From IMG/VR virus record IMGVR_UViG_3300028920_000050, positions 37,395-101,394 of that record: a DNA stretch of 64,000 nt; one strand, given 5' to 3'. The notes under the pieces were generated by a model that saw only the letters and a program-made list of their open reading frames with translations, had not been told where the DNA came from and made no database searches. This DNA is from a virus. The translations under genes were made by a program, and so were the position numbers. Below are positions 5,874 through 14,310 of the stretch, in pieces; positions within the stretch are counted from its first letter, which is position 1; every line of letters begins with the position of its first letter.

Positions 5874-6275
5874 CTATCTGCCACGCACCTGTCTTAGAAA
5901 TATCTGGTTTCCCTGTGGATTACGTTTACCTATCCTTGGCTTACGCTTACCTGTAGATAAGAAGCTTTCACCAAACCACCCCTCCATTTTTTTGATATAG
6001 GCAGTTCGGCTTTTTATATGAAGCTTCTTTTTATACATGCTTATAGCAAGGTTGGCTTTCTGAGGATCTGTTAAATGCGGATTATAGTAGTACTCGTGTA
6101 TTCCCTTGGTGTGTATACCAATATCCTTTCTCAGAGCTTTTACTTTTCCAAGTAACTTTGCTCTTTGATCCCCGCTTAATTTTGCACGTGCCCATCTGTG
6201 GGCTTTATTTAGAACGTACTTTCTGCCCCGTATAAGCTTAGTCATTCCTACACGGAGCAACTGTTTTTTAGGCAT
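5874..6275 (-). CDS. RWER-motif basic protein (133 aa)
   Basis: Shares the N-terminal module VGMTKLIRGRKYVLNKAHRW (residues 9-28), with the motif ending R-W-A-R here. The rest is Lys/Arg-rich and helical with no clear membrane segment. It is the last gene of the five-kilobase operon and is followed by a strong terminator. No known family recognised. The module in front of an unrelated body is what links it to its neighbours. Confidence 0.75.
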   Translation of the reverse strand: MPKKQLLRVGMTKLIRGRKYVLNKAHRWARAKLSGDQRAKLLGKVKALRKDIGIHTKGIHEYYYNPHLTDPQKANLAISMYKKKLHIKSRTAYIKKMEGWFGESFLSTGKRKPRIGKRNPQGNQIFLRQVRGR

Positions 6276-6280
6276 TAATA

Positions 6281-6733
6281 TTATGCTTTTCTTTTACGGA
6301 CAGCTATTCTGTGACCAAGACGATTAATTGCTATAGATCCCACAGTGAGAGTAGCCAATGCTGCAATTCCTTTTCCTGATGTCATCAAACCGGCAGATCT
6401 TCCTGCTATCCTCATACTTCTCTGTGCTTTCCTGTACATGGAAGCGCCTTTTATTAAACTGCCTCTTTTAAGCATCCGTTTGGCTTCACCACTCATACGT
6501 ACTGCACGTTTTAACTCAACATGGTGCATAATACGTGCTCCGCTTTCCACTGCCAAATGTGCTCCGCCAGTAATAGCACCAATAGCTCCAACACCTGCAG
6601 TTATCCCACCTGCAAGCTGTCGGCCCACACCAGCACGTTCCCATCTGGATGTTTTACCTAATTTATAGGTTCTTCCTTTTACTGTTTTGGTCATTCCATG
6701 TTGAAGCTTTCGTCTTTGTTTCATACGAGCCAT
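6281..6733 (-). CDS. RWER-motif basic membrane-segment protein (150 aa)
   Basis: The N-terminal module MTKTVKGRTYKLGKTSRWER spans about residues 14-33. A Gly/Ala-rich hydrophobic stretch follows (about 37-60), with a second near 118-140 (IAALATLTVGSIAI) and a basic end RKRKA. Predicted to be membrane-associated with basic flanks. The start overlaps or abuts neighbours on both sides (2-5 base gaps), typical of one polycistronic unit. Confidence 0.75.
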   Translation of the reverse strand: MARMKQRRKLQHGMTKTVKGRTYKLGKTSRWERAGVGRQLAGGITAGVGAIGAITGGAHLAVESGARIMHHVELKRAVRMSGEAKRMLKRGSLIKGASMYRKAQRSMRIAGRSAGLMTSGKGIAALATLTVGSIAINRLGHRIAVRKRKA

Positions 6734-6735
6734 AG

Positions 6736-7083
6736 TTAAGCCCTCCTTCTCTTTATTTTCTTTTTTTCTTTGATAACCATTATAAAACTGGCAATAGCAC
6801 CAAGGCTTGTGGCTATCTGCTGTATATAATCAAATATCATTGATACTATTGACTTCTTCTCAGCTGTTGTATTGGTAACACGTGAGTCCCTTCTTGGGCG
6901 CCGAGTTGTCCGATCTGCGGTTGCAGGAGCAGATCTCCTGTATACAAATGTGGAGTTATCAGTTTTAGCTTGTATGGAGAAATTAACAAGTTTCCTTCTT
7001 ATAAATGAAAGTGCAGCAAGAACAATAAATACAATACAGACTGTTGTTAATACTTTTAATTTAATATCTTTTATTTTACGCAC
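6736..7083 (-). CDS. Membrane protein in the RWER operon, without the motif (115 aa)
   Basis: Starts with GTG, with GGAGGATAC before it, embedded in the Arg-rich end of the upstream gene. It has an N-terminal membrane segment (KVLTTVCIVFIVLAALSFI), an Arg/Thr-rich linker and a second hydrophobic helix near 90-105, ending KIKRRRA. It lacks the RWER module but shares the basic, two-segment design. Function unknown. Confidence 0.7.
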   Translation of the reverse strand: MRKIKDIKLKVLTTVCIVFIVLAALSFIRRKLVNFSIQAKTDNSTFVYRRSAPATADRTTRRPRRDSRVTNTTAEKKSIVSMIFDYIQQIATSLGAIASFIMVIKEKKKIKRRRA

Positions 7084-7618
7084 GTATCCTCCTTCTCCTC
7101 GGCCTTCTGTAATTGGAAGCAGTAAGGTGAGTAGCTATTCCACGTTTCCGCAGATTTTCCATTGTACTTGGTTTCGTATCAAAAGATATACGAGATCCAG
7201 GCTTTAAGTCTCTATTCATCTGTGCAGTAATTAGAGTATTTACTACACCGAGCCTTCTTTCAGAAGCAGCTCTCTCCCGCTTTCTTGCTGACATCTTAAC
7301 CAAGAGTCCACTTACAAAAGCACCTGCACTTGTAGCAACTAAAGCCTTGTGTACTTTATAAGGTGCTTTCTTAAGTAACTTTGTTTTCTTACTGAGTGCT
7401 AAATAGCTGGCAGCTAGACCCAAACCAACCATACTCATGCGTTTTCCTAGACGGCCACGACTACTATAATCAAAACCTTCTATGTTCCTCTTACCTGTAC
7501 GTTCCCACCTATAGTTTTTATTCAGTTCATAGGTTATTCCGCTTACTGTTTTCTGTTGACCTATTTTAGCCTTTGCTTCTTTGGCATTTTTTCTGGCTCG
7601 TCTCTTGGTTGTTGGCAT
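7076..7618 (-). CDS. RWER-motif basic membrane-segment protein (180 aa)
   Basis: The module QKTVSGITYELNKNYRWER occupies about residues 22-41, behind a strongly basic N-terminus. Two hydrophobic segments follow (VGLGLAASYLAL near 64 and VATSAGAFVSGLLV near 92). The C-terminus is RRPRRRRIRA. SD GGAGGAG precedes the ATG, and the gene follows a 21-base perfect hairpin (7637-7680). Confidence 0.75.
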   Translation of the reverse strand: MPTTKRRARKNAKEAKAKIGQQKTVSGITYELNKNYRWERTGKRNIEGFDYSSRGRLGKRMSMVGLGLAASYLALSKKTKLLKKAPYKVHKALVATSAGAFVSGLLVKMSARKRERAASERRLGVVNTLITAQMNRDLKPGSRISFDTKPSTMENLRKRGIATHLTASNYRRPRRRRIRA

Positions 7619-7636
7619 GCACTCCTCCTTAAATTA

Positions 7637-7680
7637 AATGAAAGAGATAAATGTAAGAACTTACATTTATCTCTTTCATT
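7637..7680. repeat. Perfect 21-bp inverted repeat with embedded palindrome
   Basis: 44 bases form two identical 21-base arms separated only by AA. The centre is the palindrome variant TGTAAGAACTTACA (7652-7665). In RNA it would be a long A/U-rich stem between two genes of the RWER operon. It could act as a weak terminator, RNase III site or protein-binding site. Confidence 0.8.
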
Positions 7681-7703
7681 GTTCTGTCATTGTCGCAGTG
7701 ACG

Positions 7704-7892
7704 TTATGACATCTTGACAGGGCCGATACCGTTGTGTGCCTTCGGTGCAGGATACTTTCCTTTGTATTTGTCAATCTTATCTTTTGCACCGGGAGCCTTA
7801 GACGGACCAATCCCATTACGGGCAAGCCCTGGCCGGCCAACCTGGTGTTTCGCACCTTTGTTCTTCGTGTTTTTTGGAAATGTTGCTGCCAT
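7704..7892 (-). CDS. Small Gly/Pro/Lys-rich protein with NGIGP repeats (62 aa)
   Basis: I take the ATG at 7892 because AGGAGG precedes it; the longer reading to 7961 would overlap the upstream gene. NGIGP occurs twice (ARNGIGPSKAPGA and AHNGIGPVKMS), each after a Lys-rich stretch. It is probably unstructured and basic, in keeping with the operon. Function unknown. Confidence 0.65.
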   Translation of the reverse strand: MAATFPKNTKNKGAKHQVGRPGLARNGIGPSKAPGAKDKIDKYKGKYPAPKAHNGIGPVKMS

Positions 7893-7920
7893 AGTTTTCC
7901 TCCTGTTTAATATATTAAAC

Positions 7921-8379
7921 CTATAGTAGTCCGAGTTCTTTTTGAACTCGTTTACGTACACGACCTAGAGCTTCCCTTGTACGTTTAGCCTCAGGTGTAT
8001 TGACTGTACCATGTCGTTTGTGTGCCTCGTACACACTACTTAATTTCATATATCTTTTTCTTACTCCCGGATTTACTCGTCTAATCCCCTGCCTGAAAGA
8101 TGACTTGGCCCTTACAGTAACTTTACGAGTAGACAATATAGCAAGTGTAATAAAACCAGCAGTAATAGCTGCACCCTTGGCATACGCTTTAAGCCTCATT
8201 CTTCTTCTGTATTTTTCATAACTTATGGTTGGACCGGAAAAATATGCAGACTCTTTTAGCGGAACCTTTATATAATCTCTTTCCCATCTTGAAGTACGAC
8301 CAAGTTTATACCTCTTTCCTCTAACTGTTTTTGTAGCCCCTGGTCTTATACGTTTTTGATCATACTTCTTTCTTGCCAT
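7921..8379 (-). CDS. RWER-motif basic membrane-segment protein (152 aa)
   Basis: The module ATKTVRGKRYKLGRTSRWER spans about residues 14-33 and is nearly identical to that of the 150-residue paralogue. One hydrophobic segment (AAITAGFITLAIL, about 70-84) lies between very basic stretches, and the C-terminal half is a charged helix. No family recognised. Confidence 0.75.
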   Translation of the reverse strand: MARKKYDQKRIRPGATKTVRGKRYKLGRTSRWERDYIKVPLKESAYFSGPTISYEKYRRRMRLKAYAKGAAITAGFITLAILSTRKVTVRAKSSFRQGIRRVNPGVRKRYMKLSSVYEAHKRHGTVNTPEAKRTREALGRVRKRVQKELGLL

Positions 8380-8398
8380 AATGAAATCCAGATATTAA

Positions 8399-8833
8399 TT
8401 ATTTATTTCTTTTTCTTCGTTTATATGTAGAGTGTGCGATCTTTGTAGTAACAGCTGTACCTAATGCTACAGCCACACCTTTCTTACCGTGTTTAGCAAT
8501 AGCTTTGCTTAGGGGCTTACTGGCTTTTCGTATAGCTGCTCCTGCTCTGCTTATTGTTTTACTTGCTTTACCTGCCTTATGAGAACTACTCTCTACTCTT
8601 TTACCGAAGCGTTTAACCTCTTCGCCAGCTTTCTTCCCCGCAGTTTTAAAACCGCGGTCTACTGCTTTGTTTAGACCTTTAGCCTTACCGACTGCTCCTG
8701 TCTTTTGTACCTTGACCCACCGCACAACTCCTTTGCGGATCTCTGTCAAACGGAGCATAGCACCAGCTGCTCCTTTCTTCATAGCACCGATTTTCTGGCC
8801 GGCAGCTTTCTTTATTCTTTTCATTCTTGCCAT
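8399..8833 (-). CDS. Lys/Ala-rich histone-like protein, degenerate RWER module (144 aa)
   Basis: The composition resembles histone H1 tails: Lys, Ala and Gly dominate. Around residues 29-44 LTEIRKGVVRWVKVQK is a weak echo of the module (T-x-I-R-x-G, R-W). One hydrophobic stretch lies near the C-terminus (GVAVALGTAVTTKIA), followed by YKRRKRNK. It could bind DNA or membranes. Membership of the RWER family is uncertain. Confidence 0.7.
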   Translation of the reverse strand: MARMKRIKKAAGQKIGAMKKGAAGAMLRLTEIRKGVVRWVKVQKTGAVGKAKGLNKAVDRGFKTAGKKAGEEVKRFGKRVESSSHKAGKASKTISRAGAAIRKASKPLSKAIAKHGKKGVAVALGTAVTTKIAHSTYKRRKRNK

Positions 8834-8855
8834 TTGTTATCTCCTGTTTTTTATA

Positions 8856-9764
8856 TTAACGCTCTCTTCGCTGATACTCATAATCACGAAGAGCACGTTC
8901 AGTGTAATACCGTCTTTCCATAAGTGTTTTACGTATCCTATAGTATGTAATGCCAGATAGAATACCTAAAGCAACTCCGTAAGTAGGTCTCTTTTGTATA
9001 AACTTAAGACCAGATAAAGCAGAGTTATTAAAATGATATGTAAATCGTTTTGCTCCCCGGAACTGAAATCCCATCTTATTACCTATGGGAACCTTCTTCG
9101 CCAAAGCCTGAGCCATAGTTTTAGTTCTGGTTATTTTCTGTGCTCTTTTTATCTGATTTAGATGTAATGACTGCAGTGGCTTGGCTACCCTGGCTGTCAT
9201 GTTAGATATTCCCTGATGAACTGTTTTCCAAGGTTTAGACTTACGTATTCTATCAAGCTCAAGAACTTTAACAAGATTATTACGGAAGCCACCAAATCCT
9301 GTACCTCTCCTTCCCTTCCGTCCAATACTTACAGCTGCACCATAGATACTACCAACTACCCACAGACTCCTCTCCCTCCTGGTTAAAGCCGCACGCTTGA
9401 ACATATAATCTTCACGTAATTCTGATTTTGTTTTTCCGTGGTATGTCTTTACAGCAGATACTCTCTTTAGTCCCTTAACTGCTTCTGGATTACCTGGAGT
9501 TTCTTTGAAGAAATCTGATTTTGGATTTTTATGAATAAAACCTGACCTGTCCTCTGCTACACTTACAAGATCCTGCTGTTCTTTTGGACGGACAATAGGA
9601 GGTGCATGATCCTCCATTACTGGAGGTTTATTATTTGGAAGCCTGTAGTCACGTTCCCACCTGTGGGATCTCCGCCTGAGTTTGTACCTTAGACCTTTTA
9701 TAAATCTTATTGTTCCCAGCCTGGGTTCTTCTTTCTTTTTTGTTCGCTTCCTACCATTTGACAT
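8856..9764 (-). CDS. Largest RWER-motif protein (302 aa)
   Basis: The module LGTIRFIKGLRYKLRR then SHRWERDY occupies residues 16-40. The protein is very basic throughout, with hydrophobic segments near 135-152 (LWVVGSIYGAAVSIG) and 268-285 (YGVALGILSGITYY). It ends QRRER. First gene after the operon promoter, with SD AAGGAG. Its size and design recall internal, ejected virion proteins, but no homology supports that. Confidence 0.75.
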   Translation of the reverse strand: MSNGRKRTKKKEEPRLGTIRFIKGLRYKLRRRSHRWERDYRLPNNKPPVMEDHAPPIVRPKEQQDLVSVAEDRSGFIHKNPKSDFFKETPGNPEAVKGLKRVSAVKTYHGKTKSELREDYMFKRAALTRRERSLWVVGSIYGAAVSIGRKGRRGTGFGGFRNNLVKVLELDRIRKSKPWKTVHQGISNMTARVAKPLQSLHLNQIKRAQKITRTKTMAQALAKKVPIGNKMGFQFRGAKRFTYHFNNSALSGLKFIQKRPTYGVALGILSGITYYRIRKTLMERRYYTERALRDYEYQRRER

Positions 9765-9778
9765 ACAGACTCCTTGCT

Positions 9779-9796
9779 AATGTAAGATCTTACATT
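9779..9796. repeat. AATGTAAGATCTTACATT palindrome
   Basis: Perfect 18-base palindrome in the 5' UTR of the RWER operon, between its promoter and the ribosome site of the first gene. Confidence 0.85.
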
Positions 9797-9859
9797 CAGT
9801 TAATAAAATGGGGTTCTTCGTGCAGGACAGCGTTATATAATACGGATCGTCTTACTATT

Positions 9860-9888
9860 ATTATAATGTAAAATCTCAATTATTTCAA
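9860..9888 (-). promoter_or_regulatory. Sigma70-type promoter of the RWER operon
   Basis: Minus strand -35 TTGAAA (9888-9883, overlapping the last codons of the upstream gene), 17-base spacer, -10 TATAAT (9865-9860), start near 9853. Together with the terminator at 5793-5836 it defines a discrete unit covering 9764-5874. Confidence 0.7.
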
Positions 9889-10914
9889 ATTAAATCTCCT
9901 CTTTATAATCGAAGATCCCTCTTTTAGCGTATGAAATCCACCATATACGCTCTGGTAATTTACAATAAAATCAATATACCTGTGCCTAAGCTTCTCATCT
10001 ATGGGCCTGTTCAAGTAGTCATTTATGATAAATGATATATCATCTATGTACCCCACCTCTTTATAGTTAACAGACGGTATCCGATAACCAAGCCCAAGCG
10101 GAGTAACTACCGGCAAATTACTGAAGTACAGTACTTTCTTATTACTGAGTATGGCTTCAGCCAGGGAGGATGAATTGAAAGACACAACTATCTGTGCTTC
10201 TCGTATGTGTGTAAAATGATTTGCATTTTTATTAAACACAACTCGCTTGTCTTTAATAGGCACATAGTCATAAGTGAATCCACGCTTTTTATTATAGGCA
10301 CTTGGATGTGGTTTCACCACCAGAATAAAATCAGTATAAATATTTTTTATTATATTAAATACTGTGCGAACCATATCATTTGCTCTGTAAGGGTGTCCAC
10401 CAACAGATGTAATTGATTTATCTGTTGATTTCTGTAGTGGAAAATAAATAAGGGGTACTTTGTAGTTAGCCAAGGTCCCGTTCTTGTCATTATTATGTGC
10501 TACCCAATGCAGTTCAAACAAACTCACAAGCTTGTTTACTTTATACGGATAATTATTGAATGTCATATCCGTAGTATGACTGTTGAACATAGACATAGGA
10601 GCAAGCAGAGATCCACAATACTTATTATGATCCTGCCTGTCAATAAACTGATTGAACCTGAATGGTGACCTTTCAACAAATAGCATATTTCTGTAAGTAC
10701 TCTTTTTCATCAAGTCTACAAAAGATGATGGTATATTTCCTTTCTGATTGAAGAACTTTTTATAACACAAGTATCTATTCTTCTTCCCCTTATCCTTTAA
10801 ATAAATAGAATAGAAGTCATCAGTTGATACGTGTTCTATTTTTAAACCGAGTGGTTTAAGGTACGTATCAATTATATTGAACTCACAATTATAGATATTA
10901 GAATATACTTTCAT
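9880..10914 (-). CDS. Capsule-synthesis-like glycosyltransferase, copy 2 (344 aa)
   Basis: Has the C-terminal GT-B-like pattern seen in KpsC/KpsS-type and glycerophosphotransferase-like enzymes: a strand plus HP (VVKPHP, near residue 200), then SFNSSSLAEAILSNKKVLYF near 250 with a Ser/Glu-Ala donor-site motif. Homologous along its length to the gene just upstream, with the same 344-residue length, so the pair is a tandem duplication. The start overlaps the upstream stop by four bases. It probably transfers a sugar or sugar phosphate to a phage or host glycan; acceptor unknown. Confidence 0.65.
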   Translation of the reverse strand: MKVYSNIYNCEFNIIDTYLKPLGLKIEHVSTDDFYSIYLKDKGKKNRYLCYKKFFNQKGNIPSSFVDLMKKSTYRNMLFVERSPFRFNQFIDRQDHNKYCGSLLAPMSMFNSHTTDMTFNNYPYKVNKLVSLFELHWVAHNNDKNGTLANYKVPLIYFPLQKSTDKSITSVGGHPYRANDMVRTVFNIIKNIYTDFILVVKPHPSAYNKKRGFTYDYVPIKDKRVVFNKNANHFTHIREAQIVVSFNSSSLAEAILSNKKVLYFSNLPVVTPLGLGYRIPSVNYKEVGYIDDISFIINDYLNRPIDEKLRHRYIDFIVNYQSVYGGFHTLKEGSSIIKRRFNLK

Positions 10915-11945
10915 AAGCCTAACTTCTTAACAAGAAAAATCTTAAGATCTTTTCTTGCTGTAAAATTGTTAAAGAAAGACATCTCATTGATTATAAAATA
11001 AACATACTTGTTGTACGCTTCAGTATCTATATCTGTCATAAGATAGTCTCTTATAACCATAGCATTTTCATTTAGAAACCTCCCACCCGCATAATTCCAT
11101 GACGGTACTCGGTATCCTATATCATTACAGTCCACTACAGGCATGTTTGAGAAATATAATATCTTTTTATGAAGAAGTGCTGCTTCTGCTAAAGCAGATG
11201 AATTAAAACTCACAACTACTTTGGCTGCAGTGAGCAGTGCATAGTGTGATATGGAACTTGTAGTTATAACACGATTATCATCAAAATCAAATATATATTT
11301 ATAGTTTCCTCTATGGTACGGATGCTCACGCACTACAATAACAAAATCATTGTACATACGTGCAAACAATTTATAGATGACATTTATCATCTCATTAACA
11401 GGATAGGTCTCTGCTCCTCTGGATCTGAGTGATATATCCTGTGGTAATTGTAGCGGAAGGTAAACAAGGTTTCTTGTTTTTGGTATGTCTCCTGTGTCTT
11501 TATTTAAACCTAACCAGTGCTTCCTGAACCTTGACACAGTAGCATTCATGTCAGCTTTATATGTGAACTTATTGAACTTATGTAAATTACTATAATTCAC
11601 AAAAGAACTTATGTTGGCAAGCATTACTCCGCAGTTCCTGGAATTAATATTATCATCAGTTCCCTGTTTAAAACGAAATGGTGGTTTCTCAATAAAAAGT
11701 AAATGTCTAAAATCATCGAGCCTGAAAATCTCCCTGAAGTGATCGTAGGTCTTTACTTTAGTTCCATGCAGGAAGGTCTTACCCATTACATACATGTTTT
11801 CTTTGTCCTTGGCAGCTCTCCTATACAAATCCTCCCCCGCCGGCGGACGTTCAATGTCAACAGGCAACTTCAGTCTCTTAACATTACGTTCTAAGAGAGT
11901 GGCCTCCTCACTCTCTGAGTATATCATTATAAGCTTTTTCTTCAT
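10911..11945 (-). CDS. Capsule-synthesis-like glycosyltransferase, copy 1 (344 aa)
   Basis: Paralogue of the following gene. Shared landmarks are FIEKPPFRF near residue 85, VVREHPYH near 200 and SFNSSALAEAALLHKKILYF near 247. The motif order fits a GT-B fold with the active site in the C-terminal half. It overlaps the methyltransferase gene upstream by four bases, so it is coupled to it. Family-level function (glycan assembly) is reasonable, but the substrate is not known. Confidence 0.65.
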   Translation of the reverse strand: MKKKLIMIYSESEEATLLERNVKRLKLPVDIERPPAGEDLYRRAAKDKENMYVMGKTFLHGTKVKTYDHFREIFRLDDFRHLLFIEKPPFRFKQGTDDNINSRNCGVMLANISSFVNYSNLHKFNKFTYKADMNATVSRFRKHWLGLNKDTGDIPKTRNLVYLPLQLPQDISLRSRGAETYPVNEMINVIYKLFARMYNDFVIVVREHPYHRGNYKYIFDFDDNRVITTSSISHYALLTAAKVVVSFNSSALAEAALLHKKILYFSNMPVVDCNDIGYRVPSWNYAGGRFLNENAMVIRDYLMTDIDTEAYNKYVYFIINEMSFFNNFTARKDLKIFLVKKLGL

Positions 11946-12520
11946 TCAGCCACCTGACACACATACAACCTGTACGAATAATGTCTAGGATTAGGATGTC
12001 TCTGATTTATTTCGTATCTCTTTATGAGACCAATCCTGTTAACAAGCTCAAGCATGCTGTCAACAGTTATATTAAAATGTTTATGATAATGATTTCTCAT
12101 CTTAGTTTCATTGTCAGGATGTGAGAATATAACAAGACCACCTGGTTTAACACTGTTCTTAAATAAGAATAAAGTGCTCTCAAGTGATCTATCAAGATGT
12201 TCAATAGTTTCGAGAGAAACAACAGCATCGAAACCACCATTACCTATCCTTCCCTTTACCTTATTTAGATCTACAACATCATAAGCTATGGCTTTACTAT
12301 GATTGAAATGCTTAATAGCGTGACTTATTGCTTCCTTGGAGTTATCAATACCAACAACACTTCTGGCTGTCTCAGCAAGTATTGTGCTTCCGTATCCTAC
12401 TCCACATGCAGCATCAAGTACGTGCATGCCTCTACAAAATGAGCTGGCAATATAATACCTCTCCTTGTGTAGCTTCTCTATTTTTTCAAGTGCTGTTGCA
12501 TCCTGTCTTTCTCTGGCCAT
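11942..12520 (-). CDS. Class I SAM-dependent methyltransferase (192 aa)
   Basis: Motif I is VLDAACGVGYGSTILA (residues about 34-49), a clear glycine-rich SAM-binding loop. Acidic motif II is VVGID near 55, and post-I residues include DAVVSLETIEHL near 100, as in Ubie/COQ5-type enzymes. 192 residues is typical for the single domain. Within the sugar island it most likely O- or N-methylates a glycan or lipid-linked sugar, which is inferred from context. Confidence 0.85.
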   Translation of the reverse strand: MARERQDATALEKIEKLHKERYYIASSFCRGMHVLDAACGVGYGSTILAETARSVVGIDNSKEAISHAIKHFNHSKAIAYDVVDLNKVKGRIGNGGFDAVVSLETIEHLDRSLESTLFLFKNSVKPGGLVIFSHPDNETKMRNHYHKHFNITVDSMLELVNRIGLIKRYEINQRHPNPRHYSYRLYVCQVAE

Positions 12521-12521
12521 G

Positions 12522-13535
12522 TTACCTCACTCTCATATCTGCCTTGATCAGATCTCGACCATCATAAAACTTTGTACCAGTAAACGGCTTAAAAGTATAG
12601 TGACCCATGATCTTCATCTTTCCTTTATTCCTGTGTATAAAAGCACGTGTAAGTTTCCTGTCCTCTTCTGTCTCCCCCGGAAGTTTAAACATAAAAGAAG
12701 CGCCTACAGTTAGATTTATACTGTTACAAATATCGACTACTCTCTGATGATTTGCTACTGTAGTTCGTTTATTGAGAAGTTTAAGCATACGGTCACTACC
12801 ACTCTCCGCCCCGAACCTGACACTGCTAAACCCCATTTCCTTCATCATAATAGCAATTTCCTTATCGAAATTACTAGACCGAATAAATCCTCTGAGTGAA
12901 AAGCGTCTATTATAATCACGGAACATCCACATCTCGTGGATTTCCCGCAACCTCTTCTTATTAAATACGAATAAATCATCAAGTATGTATATTTCTTTTG
13001 CTTGAGGTTCTGTTCTTCTTATGAACTCTACCTCATCAATAAAGTAATCGGAGCTGTGAAACCTGACCTTTTTCCAAAAAACAGAACTGCTACAAAAATG
13101 ACAGTCATAGGGACACCCTCTCGCACTGATAATAGGAATAGACTTACCACACTTTCCTCTTATTGGGTATGGTAAATCATCTATGTTATCAATCTGTCCC
13201 GCCAAGGGATTAAATCTGCCATCAATTAAAGATTGAAACGGAAGTTCACCTTCTCCCTTTACAACATAATCAAAGCCTATATTATCGATCTTGGGCCACT
13301 GAGTTCCTTGACCACCTACACACACAGGTATATCTGTACTATTTAATATTTCATAAGCCTCCTTCATTCCGTGGTCATTGGTATACAGTCCTATCAAATC
13401 ACAGTTATTAAGTTTATTCCTATCCTGTACAATGGTTATCTTTGCTCCCTTACTGTAAGCAGCAAGGTAGCCTAAACCTAGAGGGTATTGAGATACTGGT
13501 CTCTCTCCCCCACACATGTACAGTTTTATTTTCAT
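12522..13535 (-). CDS. B12-binding-type radical SAM enzyme (337 aa)
   Basis: C141-x3-C145-x2-C148 in RGCPYDCHFCSS is the radical SAM iron-sulfur motif. The N-terminal 120 residues have the Rossmann-like pattern of B12-binding radical SAM proteins, but the cobalamin-ligating D-x-H-x-x-G motif is not intact (TNDHGM is the nearest). The C-terminal TIM-barrel strand FSSVRFGAESGSD is typical of BchE/YgiQ-like enzymes. It may methylate or rearrange a sugar or lipid. Adjacent to two methyltransferases and two glycosyltransferases. Unusual in phages. Confidence 0.85.
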   Translation of the reverse strand: MKIKLYMCGGERPVSQYPLGLGYLAAYSKGAKITIVQDRNKLNNCDLIGLYTNDHGMKEAYEILNSTDIPVCVGGQGTQWPKIDNIGFDYVVKGEGELPFQSLIDGRFNPLAGQIDNIDDLPYPIRGKCGKSIPIISARGCPYDCHFCSSSVFWKKVRFHSSDYFIDEVEFIRRTEPQAKEIYILDDLFVFNKKRLREIHEMWMFRDYNRRFSLRGFIRSSNFDKEIAIMMKEMGFSSVRFGAESGSDRMLKLLNKRTTVANHQRVVDICNSINLTVGASFMFKLPGETEEDRKLTRAFIHRNKGKMKIMGHYTFKPFTGTKFYDGRDLIKADMRVR

Positions 13536-14017
13536 TTTGTTGCTTTTAGTTCAATGTCACACTCACGGCAATTAATAAGTTCAGTTACCTTAAAACCATT
13601 CACATTAAAAAACTCAACTAAAGATTTAGATGTATAGCCCCAATAATGATAGTAGTTCTCTCCCTTTCTCTGCCACCCAAAAAAAGCAGCCATAGCATGT
13701 TCAAAGTTACTGGCCTTTACAAATGGAGACTTCCCTGGCATGAGTAACTGCTTGGCATGGAACTCAAGATTAGGAACAATAACGTGTATAATACCCTTGG
13801 GCATGAGTACACGTCTCCATTCTTTTAGCGTGATGATAGCTAAGTCAGGAGTTAAATGCTCCAGAAAATGACGAGCATATATCTCCTCAAATGTGTCTGC
13901 TTCTTCAGGAATCTTCCACGCAGGATAGGGATACTCAACGTGTAGTGCTTTAGGATCTATATCAAGGTGCTGGTATCCCTCTCTCGGTTTCTTCCCTGAA
14001 CCTATTTCAAGTTTCAT
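13532..14017 (-). CDS. SAM-dependent methyltransferase, short type (161 aa)
   Basis: Begins with LEIGSGKKPREGYQHLDID, the motif I/II arrangement of small methyltransferases that often travel with glycosyltransferases. ARHFLEHL near 50 and PKGIIHVIVPNLE near 83 match motifs III/IV. It overlaps the flanking genes by four bases on both sides. Substrate unknown; a glycan is likely from context. Confidence 0.8.
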   Translation of the reverse strand: MKLEIGSGKKPREGYQHLDIDPKALHVEYPYPAWKIPEEADTFEEIYARHFLEHLTPDLAIITLKEWRRVLMPKGIIHVIVPNLEFHAKQLLMPGKSPFVKASNFEHAMAAFFGWQRKGENYYHYWGYTSKSLVEFFNVNGFKVTELINCRECDIELKATK

Positions 14018-14289
14018 CCTATTGCTCGTTTAAGTATTTCCTTAGCTTGAGATTTGTTTGCGCAGATGTATTTATCGTTATAACTTTTTCCGTCCCCGAC
14101 CTGCAGACCTTTCTTGTTCATCTTGGGCGGAATGTAACCAGAGACTGTAGCTATAACTCCGTTCTTCGCCTTATCAATGCTGAAGTTACTGTGCTCCATA
14201 GGTCGCTTTGTAACTCTCGGTATCTTTATACTTGGAGAGATTTTACTGATACCTGCCGAAACTCCTCTGCTCATTTTTCTTTTAGCCAT
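14014..14289 (-). CDS. Small basic protein (91 aa)
   Basis: ATG preceded by AGGAGG. The N-terminal 30 residues are Lys/Arg/Ser-rich, and the rest looks like a small alpha-beta domain (GVIATVSGYIPP, then NKSQAKEILKRAI). No family recognised. It follows an 11-base hairpin and is coupled by overlap to the methyltransferase downstream. Confidence 0.7.
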   Translation of the reverse strand: MAKRKMSRGVSAGISKISPSIKIPRVTKRPMEHSNFSIDKAKNGVIATVSGYIPPKMNKKGLQVGDGKSYNDKYICANKSQAKEILKRAIG

Positions 14290-14310
14290 TTTGTTTTCCT
14301 CCTATTAAAT

